From assembly GCA_041485385.1 (NCBI GenBank), contig JBGPJM010000254.1:1-6471 (forward strand): a stretch of DNA of 6,471 bases. Direction: 5' to 3'. Numbering within the stretch: position 1 is the first letter of the stretch; every line of letters starts with the position of its first letter. The notes under the pieces are model-generated. The model saw nothing but the letters and a program-made list of their open reading frames with translations, had not been told where the DNA came from and ran no database searches. A program made the translations under genes and the position numbers. Shown in pieces: positions 1 through 5,943 of this stretch. This DNA comes from JBGPJM01 sp041485385. GTDB lineage: Bacteria > Planctomycetota > Phycisphaerae > Phycisphaerales > UBA1924.

Positions 1-1
1 C

Positions 2-376
2 GGCGCGAACGTCCTCGTTGGAGGCCTCACACCCGCGGGCGTCAGCAGCGAGGCCTGGACATGGAACGGCGCGGTGTGGACCCGGGTGGTCGGCGGCCCC
101 TCCGCACGATACCAACACGCGATGGCCTACGACGCGGACCACGGCGTCAACGTGCTCTTTGGCGGGAGCCCCTTCAGCAGCGGCCCCAACGGCGAGACCT
201 GGGAACTGAGAGCGATACTCTGCGCGGCCGACTTCAACAGTTCCGGCGTTGTCAACTCGCAGGACTTCTTCGACTTCCTCGGAGCGTTCTTCACGGGGCA
301 ACCCGCCGCGGATTTCAATCACGACACGTTCGTCAACTCGCAGGATTTCTTTGACTTCGGGGTGCTGACTGACTGA
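2..376 (+). CDS. Kelch-repeat protein with C-terminal GC-type dockerin, 3' part only, dockerin truncated
   Basis: The frame is open from the left edge, so the start lies outside the window; 124 codons are visible. Residues 1-70 read as kelch/beta-propeller blades: a VLVGG strand, then SEAWTWNG..WTRV, then GPSARYQHAMAYD..HGVNVLFGG, then GETWEL. This is the common bacterial pattern of an extracellular propeller, probably for binding. From C74 a two-loop dockerin follows, with calcium-loop-like DFNSSGVVNSQD (77-88) and DFNHDTFVNSQD (104-115), 27 residues apart. In the family the second copy runs on through LTAFFxGC; here it stops after DFFDF with the unrelated tail GVLTD. The terminal Gly-Cys thought to matter for sorting is therefore missing. 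No terminator hairpin follows closely. The protein is presumably exported, but its signal peptide is not visible. Family call is good; ligand unknown. Confidence 0.85.
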   Translation, partial: GANVLVGGLTPAGVSSEAWTWNGAVWTRVVGGPSARYQHAMAYDADHGVNVLFGGSPFSSGPNGETWELRAILCAADFNSSGVVNSQDFFDFLGAFFTGQPAADFNHDTFVNSQDFFDFGVLTD

Positions 377-377
377 C
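365..377 (+). repeat. CTGA tetranucleotide repeat giving stops in all three forward frames
   Basis: CTGACTGACTGAC places TGA at 366-368, 370-372 and 374-376, one in each forward frame. The last of these ends the kelch/dockerin gene. The repeat lies eight bases after the point where the dockerin coding sequence loses its expected continuation. It may be chance or a replication-slippage product. Confidence 0.8.
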
Positions 378-781
378 GGAGAATCTGCTGCGCGGGGTGC
401 GTCCGGGGATGACGCCCTACCGTGGACGCGACGAGGTGGCGCCGAAGTACGACCCTCCCCGGTCGTGGCGTCCGCGGTTGATCGGGGATCGGATGCGGGG
501 CGGCGACCAGTGTGCGATCCGGGTCCAGGACGGGAGATGAACAGAATCCTGGCGACGGACGCGCAGGATGATCGGTCACAGTCCGTAGTTCATTGTGGTG
601 AGTCCTTGAACGCCCCACATCTTCCGGAAGGCGCCACAATCGACAGCAGCAGCGAAAGGCACATCGAGGCCCGGTATCGAGTGTTGATCGTTCGCATTTC
701 TGCGGCTCCTGATAGTGCTTCCAGGTTCCCCCGAAACCGTGTTCTCCAATGGCCCTCAAGCTTCATCACGACCCAAGGAGC
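377..781. other. Intergenic stretch without a supported gene
   Basis: This gap lies between the convergent ends of the kelch gene (+) and the helical-protein gene (-). Frame 1 of the + strand stays open from 373 to the stop at 538-540 and could encode a short Arg/Pro/Gly-rich peptide containing RPGMTPYRGRDEVAPKYDPP. I cannot tie it to any family, and no ribosome binding site precedes its ATG at 409. No strong terminator is visible for either flanking gene. The best hairpin candidate is GGTTTC/GGAACC (with one G-U pair) around 722-736, and it lacks a U-rich tail. I see no tRNA, insertion sequence or inverted repeat that explains the region. Confidence 0.5.
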
Positions 782-1939
782 TTATGGCTTCCGAGGGGTA
801 TCTTCGATTCCGATGCCAGCGGTCTTGAGCTCCCTTCGAAGGCGTTCCGCCAGTTGATCGCGGTGTTCCTTGACCGCGATATTTGCGCGGTGGATGTCTA
901 TTCCCGCCGCATCATCAAGCTTGCGATGCTCCTCAGTGTCGCCTACGACGACCTGTCGTTCGGCCAGAAAGAGCATTCGCCGCGCGCGCGACAAATCTTC
1001 GAGGAGCGGGCGCTCAAATCGCTGGTGGGCCGCTTCGAGATCACGGAAGATCTGGCGTTGAGTTTCGTCGATGTTCCTAGCGTCTTTCGCCAGACGCAGC
1101 AGTCTATCGACCTCTGAAGGACGATATACATCCGGATCGCAAGCGACGTCGAACGCTGTTCGAAACTTCCGGCCGTGCTCGTCATCTAGGGCGTTCTGCA
1201 AACTGGCCGCGAATCGTAGTTGCACTTCCCCGATCTTGGCATCGACTTCGTTGAGTTGCAGAAGCAGGACTTTCATCACCTTGATTTGGTGCGGCTCCAC
1301 CTGATTGTCTACGTCCTCGCCACGAGCCCAGATTTCGAAATACTCAAGCCAAATCTTCTTGCGACTGCGAAGTAGAGGATCTATCGCTTCATCGTATTCC
1401 GTAAGCACCGCAAGATGTGGACCAGGTCCACTCGGCAGGTGGTCCCGTGCCATCTCGGCAATATCGATCTTGGCGAACGGAAGTTCACACTGGGGTAGCA
1501 CTGTGTAGCGGCGGCGCAACATCTGCAGACGATCTTGCTCTTGCTCAGGCCAATTGACGGGCAATATCGCTCGCAAATCGTCAAATAATTCCTTCTCATC
1601 GCGTTCGTGGCGCTTGCAACACTCCCACTCGAGTTGTCGCCCCTGCTTCCGTAATCTCGCGGGAAAGTCGGCAACATGCTTCCCATCGCGCAGAGCTTGC
1701 TGCGATTTGATCTTCTCTGCTTCGAGGTTGTCAAACGACAGGGAATATGCAACATACAGTTCGACGGCCGCCGCACGACCGGCGGCGTCTAACGGCAGAG
1801 TCCCTAGGCATTCCTCGAACCGCTTCTTCGAGATCTTCGTGATGCCGTCGGCGTGAACGAGGTGCACGGGAAAGATGCAAACGAGGGCAAAGCATGCAGC
1901 CAGCAAAAGAACAATCCGGAAGTTCTTGCCCTCCAGCAT
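782..1939 (-). CDS. Exported all-helical protein of unknown function with three related modules
   Basis: The 385-residue protein is not recognised. The ATG at 1939 was chosen because GAGG lies nine bases upstream and a signal peptide begins there: K5 and R8, hydrophobic 9-26, likely cleavage after HLVHA30. LAAC at 13-16 could also serve as a lipobox, but the hydrophobic run continues beyond C16, so signal peptidase I is favoured. The frame is open further upstream to 2299, but that part reads as low-complexity Arg/Gly sequence. The mature part is charged and helical with no membrane segment or catalytic motif. Three segments look alike (about 40-145, 157-270 and 275-375). Each starts with a helix leading to an aromatic/His plus acidic heptad run (AAAVELYVAYSLSFDNLE; LAVLTEYDEAIDPLLRSRK; IFRDLEAAHQRFERPLLED), and each ends with a helix of the type FDDLRAIL, FAASLQNAL or LAERLRREL. 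The pattern loosely recalls periplasmic Spy/LTXXQ-type proteins, which is inference only. The gene is monocistronic as far as visible and less GC-rich than its neighbour. Confidence 0.8.
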   Translation of the reverse strand: MLEGKNFRIVLLLAACFALVCIFPVHLVHADGITKISKKRFEECLGTLPLDAAGRAAAVELYVAYSLSFDNLEAEKIKSQQALRDGKHVADFPARLRKQGRQLEWECCKRHERDEKELFDDLRAILPVNWPEQEQDRLQMLRRRYTVLPQCELPFAKIDIAEMARDHLPSGPGPHLAVLTEYDEAIDPLLRSRKKIWLEYFEIWARGEDVDNQVEPHQIKVMKVLLLQLNEVDAKIGEVQLRFAASLQNALDDEHGRKFRTAFDVACDPDVYRPSEVDRLLRLAKDARNIDETQRQIFRDLEAAHQRFERPLLEDLSRARRMLFLAERQVVVGDTEEHRKLDDAAGIDIHRANIAVKEHRDQLAERLRRELKTAGIGIEDTPRKP

Positions 1940-1991
1940 AAGCCGCCGCCTCAAGCAAAATGAGAAGCCGAACGAATGCCTACTTGACGCG

Positions 1992-2020
1992 ACGGTACTT
2001 GATGAGCAGTGGTCTGTCAG
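1992..2020 (-). promoter_or_regulatory. Candidate promoter for the helical-protein gene
   Basis: On the - strand CTGACA (2015-2020; five of six matches to TTGACA) is followed after exactly 17 bases by TACCGT (1992-1997; three of six matches to TATAAT). This would put the transcript start roughly 45 bases before the ATG at 1939. The -10 box is weak and planctomycete promoters are poorly defined, so this is only a candidate. Confidence 0.25.
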
Positions 2021-2483
2021 CAGTATCCGCTCGCCGGAACTCAAATCGAACTCCAACAGACTGGCGAAGTCAAGGCCACCAGAACAGGGGCCCCGGGCGA
2101 GAAGCCTTGGGCCCGAGACGGAACGGAGGGTGAGGGTCCGGCTCGTGCCGTCCGACGCGTGGCGGTCGGTCCCCGAGGGTGCGTTGGGGCGCGCGGCGGG
2201 GCTGTGCCCTCCTAGCGTGGTCCCTCTTCGCCGACCGCGGCCGTTCCGACGACGACGAGGACCCACGCGGCGATGCTTGCGGCCAGGGCCATGATTCACG
2301 GTACGCGATCCCGCGGCGCAGATGGCAGGGGATGGTCAGCTGGGATCGATGCCGGGCGACCGCGGCGATCTGGGCACCCGCGGCCGCCGCGGCAACCAGC
2401 TCCCCCAAACGGTGGAGCGCGCTTGCGCGCGCAGAACAGGCGCGCCCGGCGCGCACAAAAGCGCACACCTCACAATTTTCTTC

Positions 2484-2500
2484 TCCTTGTCCCACAAGGA
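2484..2500. repeat. Short perfect inverted repeat (7-bp stem, 3-base loop)
   Basis: TCCTTGT and ACAAGGA flank CCC. It can form a tight hairpin on either strand, but no T-run follows on either side, so an intrinsic terminator is unlikely. It could be a protein-binding half-site pair or chance. Confidence 0.4.
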
Positions 2501-2629
2501 CTTACGCGATTTCACCCTCCGCTATTTCCCCCTTTGGGCGCGCAAACAGGACCTTTGGCCCATAGGTAGAGGGGCGTCGCGCGCCCGCTCCGCGCCCGCC
2601 CCCCACGCCTGCACGCCTCAACGCCTTCC

Positions 2630-2664
2630 CATCCCACATCCCCGTTCCGACATCCCACATCCCC
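2630..2664. repeat. 21-bp-period direct repeat, two copies
   Basis: CATCCCACATCCCC occurs at 2630-2643 and again at 2651-2664, offset by 21 bp. The seven bases between the copies are not repeated. This is part of the C-rich low-complexity tract. Confidence 0.75.
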
Positions 2665-2720
2665 AAACAGGACCACCCGAGTTTCAGACCCGCGCCAAAC
2701 CACCCACGCATCAACACAAC

Positions 2721-2736
2721 TGCTTTGCGCAAAGCA
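2721..2736. promoter_or_regulatory. 16-bp perfect palindrome, candidate protein-binding site
   Basis: TGCTTTGCGCAAAGCA is its own reverse complement over all 16 bases, and the symmetry stops exactly at both ends. That is the form expected for a dimeric regulator or a short cruciform. It lies about 0.8 kb upstream of the helical-protein start and about 0.7 kb beyond the end of the large - strand gene, so the target gene is unclear. No second copy was noticed in the window. Confidence 0.45.
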
Positions 2737-2755
2737 ACTTGCAGCGATCACGACG

Positions 2756-2808
2756 CCCGCGCCCACCCTCAAAAACCACCCAAAAACCCCGAGAAAATCA
2801 CCCCCCCC
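2756..2808 (-). repeat. C-run cluster with G-quadruplex potential on the - strand
   Basis: The + strand has C-runs at 2756-2758, 2762-2764, 2766-2768, 2779-2781, 2787-2790 and 2801-2808. On the - strand these form at least four GGG runs with loops of 3, 1 and 10 bases, plus further runs, which meets a relaxed G-quadruplex pattern. Whether it folds in the cell is not known. Confidence 0.5.
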
Positions 2809-2920
2809 TCGTTCGCGAAAACACCCCGCCGAAGCTCACAACTCAAGCTATCACAAGCACTTATGCAAAAAACCTGCCCTGTTTTTCTCGATCTTTCCCC
2901 GCCCTTCTCTGTTTTTCTCA

Positions 2921-2960
2921 AAATCTCTCGACCCTTCTCAACATCTCTCGACCCTTCTCG
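2921..2960. repeat. Two 20-bp tandem repeats in a pyrimidine-rich tract
   Basis: Units 2921-2940 and 2941-2960 share ATCTCTCGACCCTTCTC and match at 18 of 20 positions. The preceding bases repeat GTTTTTCTC at 2881 and 2911, so the whole 2881-2960 stretch seems built from diverged pyrimidine-rich units. Confidence 0.7.
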
Positions 2961-3002
2961 TCCCCTGTTCCCACACCCGTCTCCCCCCTCCCCGCGTCCT
3001 CT

Positions 3003-3036
3003 CTTCTCAGCGCCCTCCGCGCCTCAGCGAGAGATG
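3003..3036. repeat. Interspersed-repeat-like segment (CTCAGCGCCCTCCGCGCCTCAGCG type)
   Basis: The segment has a loose 9-base rhythm around CTCAGCGCC, CTCCGCGCC and TCAGCGAGAGA. It resembles a short GC-rich element of the form CTCTGCGCCCTCTGCGCCTCTGCG that I recall seeing scattered between genes in many unrelated bacteria. The assignment rests on memory of that pattern. Function unknown. Confidence 0.35.
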
Positions 3037-3107
3037 CATTTTCAGGTCCCACCCCAATCAAGCAACCACTAACCGACATAACTCCAATCTCCACAACGAC
3101 TTACATC

Positions 3108-3221
3108 AAAAACATCCCAAAAAAGAACCTCAAAAAACCCCAAAAAACCTCAAAAAACCTCGCCGAACCTCAAAAAACCCACCCCGAACCTCAAAAAACC
3201 CCCATCGAACCTCAAAAAACC
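3108..3221. repeat. Phased A-tract array, probable intrinsically curved DNA
   Basis: A6 tracts lie at 3132, 3142, 3152, 3172, 3193 and 3214. Their spacings are 10, 10, 20, 21 and 21 bp, one or two turns of B-DNA. Two more tracts (A5 at 3108, A6 at 3119) precede them with looser phase. Most sit in a unit GAACCTCAAAAAACC starting at 3125, 3165, 3186 and 3207, with a degenerate last copy at 3227. A-tracts repeated in phase with the helix are known to bend DNA. On the - strand the units read GGTTTTTTGAGGTTC, so a transcript passing the hairpin terminator would meet several U6 runs. Confidence 0.75.
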
Positions 3222-3315
3222 TCACGGAACCTCGGAGGCTCCTCCCCGCGCCGCCGCGCCGCGGAGACGAGAGGGCAGGGGATGGCGGAGGCCCTGGAAT
3301 GGGAATGGAAGAAGA

Positions 3316-3342
3316 AACACCGCCCTCCCCTGGGGCGGTGTT
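3316..3342 (-). terminator. Intrinsic terminator of the large dockerin-protein gene
   Basis: AACACCGCCC (3316-3325) and GGGCGGTGTT (3333-3342) form a perfect 10-bp stem with a 7-base loop. Read on the - strand, the stem is followed by TCTTCTTCC, a moderately U-rich tail. It lies 85 bases past the stop of the 784-residue gene, the right place and direction for its terminator. Confidence 0.8.
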
Positions 3343-3427
3343 CCGTGAAGACGCCTGCCGCGTCTTGGTTGACTTTCAGGTGCTTGGCTCTCGGACTCGG
3401 TGCTCAGCGCTTCGGACCCGACTGCTC

Positions 3428-5782
3428 TCAGCAGCCCGCGAAGAAGGCCGTGAGGAAGTCGAAGAAGTCCTGGGAGTTGATGGCGTTGTCGTGGTTGAAG
3501 TCCGCGGCGGGGGCGCCGCTGAAGAAGGCGGTGAGGAAGTCGAAGAAGTCCTGGGAGTTGACGAGGGTGTCGCCGTTGAAATCGGCGGGGCAGGGCGGCG
3601 GCGGGGGCGGATCGCACTCGTCGGGGACGCCGTTGTTGTTGGCATCCAGCGAGCGCCCGCGGGCGATGTCGCACTCATCGGGGATGCCGTTGTTGTTGCA
3701 GTCGGGGGAGGAGGCGTTCTGGAGGTCGAGCACGTCGTCGATGGTGTTGCCGTTGCAGTCGATGAAGCTGTACGAGAAGCCGATGCCCAGGCGGTCGACG
3801 CGATCGAGCTGTTCCTGGAAGTGGCCGTCGAGGTTCACATCGGCGACGACGTTGTATTCGCCCTCGTCGGGCATGGGGCCCATCTGGGCGGTGAAGGCGC
3901 CGGTCGGGCCGGTCTGCACGATCTGCGGCTGGCCGCGGATGTCGGTGAGCGGCTGGCCGGAGAAGAGCCCCGCGGGATTGTGGCTGATGAGGAAGAGCGC
4001 GACGGGCCGGAAGGGCTGGAGGCCGGTGGCGGAGGCGAACATGGGCTGGCCGCGGAGGAAGAAGGTGGTGGGGTCGCCGGCCTGGTTGACGGTGAAGAGT
4101 CGCGGCTGGGCGGTGCGGAAGGCGATGGTGAAAGGGTCGCCGGGGACGCCGTCGTGGTTGCCGTCGAGGGGCGTGCCGACGCGGTCGGTCGCGGAAGGGG
4201 CGATGGTGATGGTGTAACGCGTGAAGGGAACCAGGGGCGCGCCGGGCTGGAAGATCATGGTGTCGCCGCGCCACGAGAACGCGCCGGCGGCGGGCGGCGA
4301 GATGGAGAAGGCGCCCTGGGCGGCGACGCGGTTCATGCTCTTGCTGAAGCGGATGCTGATGGGGTCGGCGAGGGGGAAGTCCTCGTACCCGGGGAAGGGA
4401 TTCGAGGCCGCGATGATCGGGGGTGCGCCGGTGAAGGAGCGCGCGATGGAGATCTTGGGGCAGGGCATTGCGGCGGGGTCGTCGGGAACGACGTCGACGA
4501 CGGCGCCGTCCTGCTCGGTGATGGCCCAGCCGGCGATGCGCCCGGTGGGCGAGCCGATGGTGTCGAGGTCGACGCGGAGCGTGACCGTGGCGAGGTCGTC
4601 GCTGATGCCGGAGTCGTACAGGCCGCCGGGGATCTCGACGAAGGCCGACGAGGGAGCGTCATAGCGGAAGAGGCGCCCGACGGGAGTGTCGGAGTTTTCG
4701 TAGGCCAGGCGCATCTCGTACTCGGCGCCGCGCGTGGGCCCGGAGGGCGCGCCGGTGGAGAGGTCGTCGTCGGTGTCGAGGAAGAAGCGGTAGTTGGTGG
4801 TGCGGGTCATGGGGCGGATGGAGGCGGTGCAGTCGAGGCTGGCGGTGACGATGTTCTCGTCGGCCCTGCCGAGGTCGATCGAGGCGACGGTGGTGTCGGA
4901 GGTCTGCGTCGTGCTGATGGTGGTGATCGAGCTGGTGCCCAGGGTGGGGCCGCCCGCGATGCGCAGGACCATCTCGCCGATCTGGGCGGGGGGCGTGATG
5001 CCGCGATCGCGGAAAGGCGTGCCGTCCTCGGCCTCGGCGTTGCAGTCGTTCATGAGATCGGCGGCGAGGTTGGTGAGCGGGAGGGTGCGGAGGACGTCGA
5101 ACTGCTCGACGCACGGATCGGGGAAGTGGACGGTGCCGTTGAAGCGCCCGATCGGGTCGTCGCCGCTCTTGGTGAGCAGGTCGATGAGCGCGACGACGGC
5201 GGCGGAGAGCTGGTCGGTGGGAAGGGGGATCTGCTGGACGGCGGCGGCGGCGGCGGCGACGCTGAGGCCGGCGTCAGCGAACGTCTTGGCGTACTTCTTG
5301 ACGTCGTCGTTGCTGTCGGAGTCCCAGACCAGGACGTTAACGTCGACGTAGTCGGGGACCGGGCAATCGCAGAGGGCGTCGAAGACGGTCTCGCCGATGT
5401 TGACGGTGGCGGGGGAGATGGTGAACTGGCCGGGGTGGTCGGGGTCGGGGACGATGGTGCCGGAGAGGAACCCCGACCCGCCATTGAGGGGGCCGATCGT
5501 GCGGGTGCTGGTGTTGTGGCACCGAGAGGGCCAGCTGACGGTGATGGTGAAAAAGACCTCGCCTCGGCCGCGCCCGGCCTCTCCCTGGTCGCCGTTCCAC
5601 TTGAGGGAGAGGCTCTGGACGTCGACCTGGAGGTGCGCCTCGGCGGTCTCGGCAGTGCCGGGGCGCGGGTCGTCGGCGCGGGCGTGGAGGGGAAGGACGA
5701 TGGCAGCGGCGACGATCGCGGCGAGGGCAATGCGGGAGCGAGGGCGGGCGGGGCTCGAAGGGATGCGGGGATGGCGGATCAT
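3428..5782 (-). CDS. Exported multidomain protein with Ig-like domain and complete GC-type dockerin
   Basis: The protein has 784 residues. The ATG at 5782 is preceded by AAAGGAGG four bases upstream and starts a clear signal peptide (Arg-rich to R17, hydrophobic 18-32, cleavage after ARA36); the frame is open further up to 5974, but that part overlaps the sigma-factor gene. Residues 50-230 are a beta-rich unknown region with Cys pairs and WDSDSNDD. Residues 295-435 resemble DOMON/CBM9-like domains (YRFFLDTDDDLSTG, GAEYEMRL, WAITEQDG). Residues 452-556 match a Big_5-type Ig-like domain (SNPFPG, ISIRFSKSMN, FQPGAPL, TRYTITI). D675, D694 and D713 start three 19-residue calcium-binding-like repeats of the DCNNNGIPDECD type. 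A PPPPPP linker leads to a two-loop dockerin (731-784; D734/N736/D738/D745 and D761/N763/D765/D772) ending FFAGC. Role is probably cell-surface or extracellular binding; no enzyme motif was seen. The gene ends at a hairpin terminator and is divergent from the sigma factor. Confidence 0.9.
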   Translation of the reverse strand: MIRHPRIPSSPARPRSRIALAAIVAAAIVLPLHARADDPRPGTAETAEAHLQVDVQSLSLKWNGDQGEAGRGRGEVFFTITVSWPSRCHNTSTRTIGPLNGGSGFLSGTIVPDPDHPGQFTISPATVNIGETVFDALCDCPVPDYVDVNVLVWDSDSNDDVKKYAKTFADAGLSVAAAAAAVQQIPLPTDQLSAAVVALIDLLTKSGDDPIGRFNGTVHFPDPCVEQFDVLRTLPLTNLAADLMNDCNAEAEDGTPFRDRGITPPAQIGEMVLRIAGGPTLGTSSITTISTTQTSDTTVASIDLGRADENIVTASLDCTASIRPMTRTTNYRFFLDTDDDLSTGAPSGPTRGAEYEMRLAYENSDTPVGRLFRYDAPSSAFVEIPGGLYDSGISDDLATVTLRVDLDTIGSPTGRIAGWAITEQDGAVVDVVPDDPAAMPCPKISIARSFTGAPPIIAASNPFPGYEDFPLADPISIRFSKSMNRVAAQGAFSISPPAAGAFSWRGDTMIFQPGAPLVPFTRYTITIAPSATDRVGTPLDGNHDGVPGDPFTIAFRTAQPRLFTVNQAGDPTTFFLRGQPMFASATGLQPFRPVALFLISHNPAGLFSGQPLTDIRGQPQIVQTGPTGAFTAQMGPMPDEGEYNVVADVNLDGHFQEQLDRVDRLGIGFSYSFIDCNGNTIDDVLDLQNASSPDCNNNGIPDECDIARGRSLDANNNGVPDECDPPPPPPCPADFNGDTLVNSQDFFDFLTAFFSGAPAADFNHDNAINSQDFFDFLTAFFAGC
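3440..3561 (-). repeat. 41-bp direct repeats encoding the two dockerin loops
   Basis: Bases 3440-3480 and 3521-3561 match at 40 of 41 positions and are 81 bp (27 codons) apart. They encode the NSQDFFDFLTAFF part of each dockerin half. The near-identity at DNA level suggests recent duplication or gene conversion. The kelch gene has the same 81-bp offset between its copies at 251 and 332. Confidence 0.85.
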
Positions 5783-5786
5783 GGGG

Positions 5787-5811
5787 CCTCCTTTGACGGG
5801 TGGTGCCCGTC
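5787..5811 (-). promoter_or_regulatory. Leader hairpin directly before a strong ribosome binding site
   Basis: On the - strand GACGGG-CACCA-CCCGTC (5811-5795) makes a 6-bp stem with a 5-base loop and runs straight into AAAGGAGG (5794-5787), the ribosome binding site of the 784-residue protein. The hairpin does not cover the site. It may shape translation or mRNA stability. No convincing -35/-10 pair was found upstream. Confidence 0.5.
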
Positions 5812-5818
5812 GGGAGGT

Positions 5819-5828
5819 ACTCGCGAGT
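5819..5828. promoter_or_regulatory. 10-bp palindrome in the divergent gap, candidate operator
   Basis: ACTCGCGAGT is perfectly self-complementary and sits 37 bp before the start of the dockerin protein and 116 bp before the sigma factor. Its place between divergent genes fits a regulator site, but a 10-bp GC-rich palindrome can easily occur by chance. Confidence 0.3.
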
Positions 5829-5920
5829 GGGCGAGCCGTTCTTACACGGAGCGGCAAGGATTCGGCGCGGGCCACCGTGCGGCAACCAAACCGGTGCGAG
5901 CGGGGCCGGGGTATGCTGAC

Positions 5921-5943
5921 GGGGGGCGGCGCGAAGGCCCCCC
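5921..5943 (+). promoter_or_regulatory. Hairpin abutting the sigma-factor start codon
   Basis: GGGGGGC (5921-5927) and GCCCCCC (5937-5943) form a 7-bp all-GC stem ending one base before the ATG at 5944. The only Shine-Dalgarno-like stretch, GAAGG (5933-5937), lies mostly in the 9-base loop. The start region could be held closed until the hairpin opens. TATGCT at 5912-5917 is a weak -10 candidate without a matching -35. Confidence 0.5.

Larger units (their letters stand above)
1940..3315. other. Long non-coding stretch, rich in short repeats in its right half
   Basis: About 1.4 kb separate the start of the helical-protein gene from the terminator of the next - strand gene. Open frames here show no domain, signal peptide or ribosome binding site and have low-complexity Arg/Pro/Ser composition. 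The left part (to about 2590) is ordinary GC-rich sequence with GCGCGC-type runs. The right part (about 2590-3240) is markedly C/A-rich and G-poor on the + strand: line counts by hand give 28 C against 6 G at 2761-2820 and 21 C against 3 G at 3121-3180. The individual repeats are listed separately. Confidence 0.7.

Noticed and set aside
2022..2056. tRNA T-arm-like stretch (GGAGTTCGATT on the - strand)
   Set aside because: The flanking bases do not pair as a T-stem and no acceptor, D or anticodon arm could be found.
2212..2292. 26-residue hydrophobic peptide on the - strand (MALAASIAAWVLVVVG...)
   Set aside because: It looks like a membrane segment but has no ribosome binding site. Short hydrophobic frames rich in Ala and Val arise easily in GC-rich DNA.
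1940..2299. Upstream extension of the helical protein by 120 residues
   Set aside because: Arg/Gly-rich sequence without structure would precede a good signal peptide, and the Shine-Dalgarno site fits the ATG at 1939.
2484..2500. Second intrinsic terminator
   Set aside because: The stem is 7 bp with no T-run on either side.
3125..3236. CRISPR-like repeat array
   Set aside because: The repeats are only about 15 bp at 20-21 bp period with no unique spacers and no cas genes; phased A-tracts explain the pattern better.
2322..4217. Long + strand open frame (631 codons) across the non-coding block
   Set aside because: It runs through tandem repeats and the terminator and into the antisense of the dockerin, with no domain or ribosome binding site.
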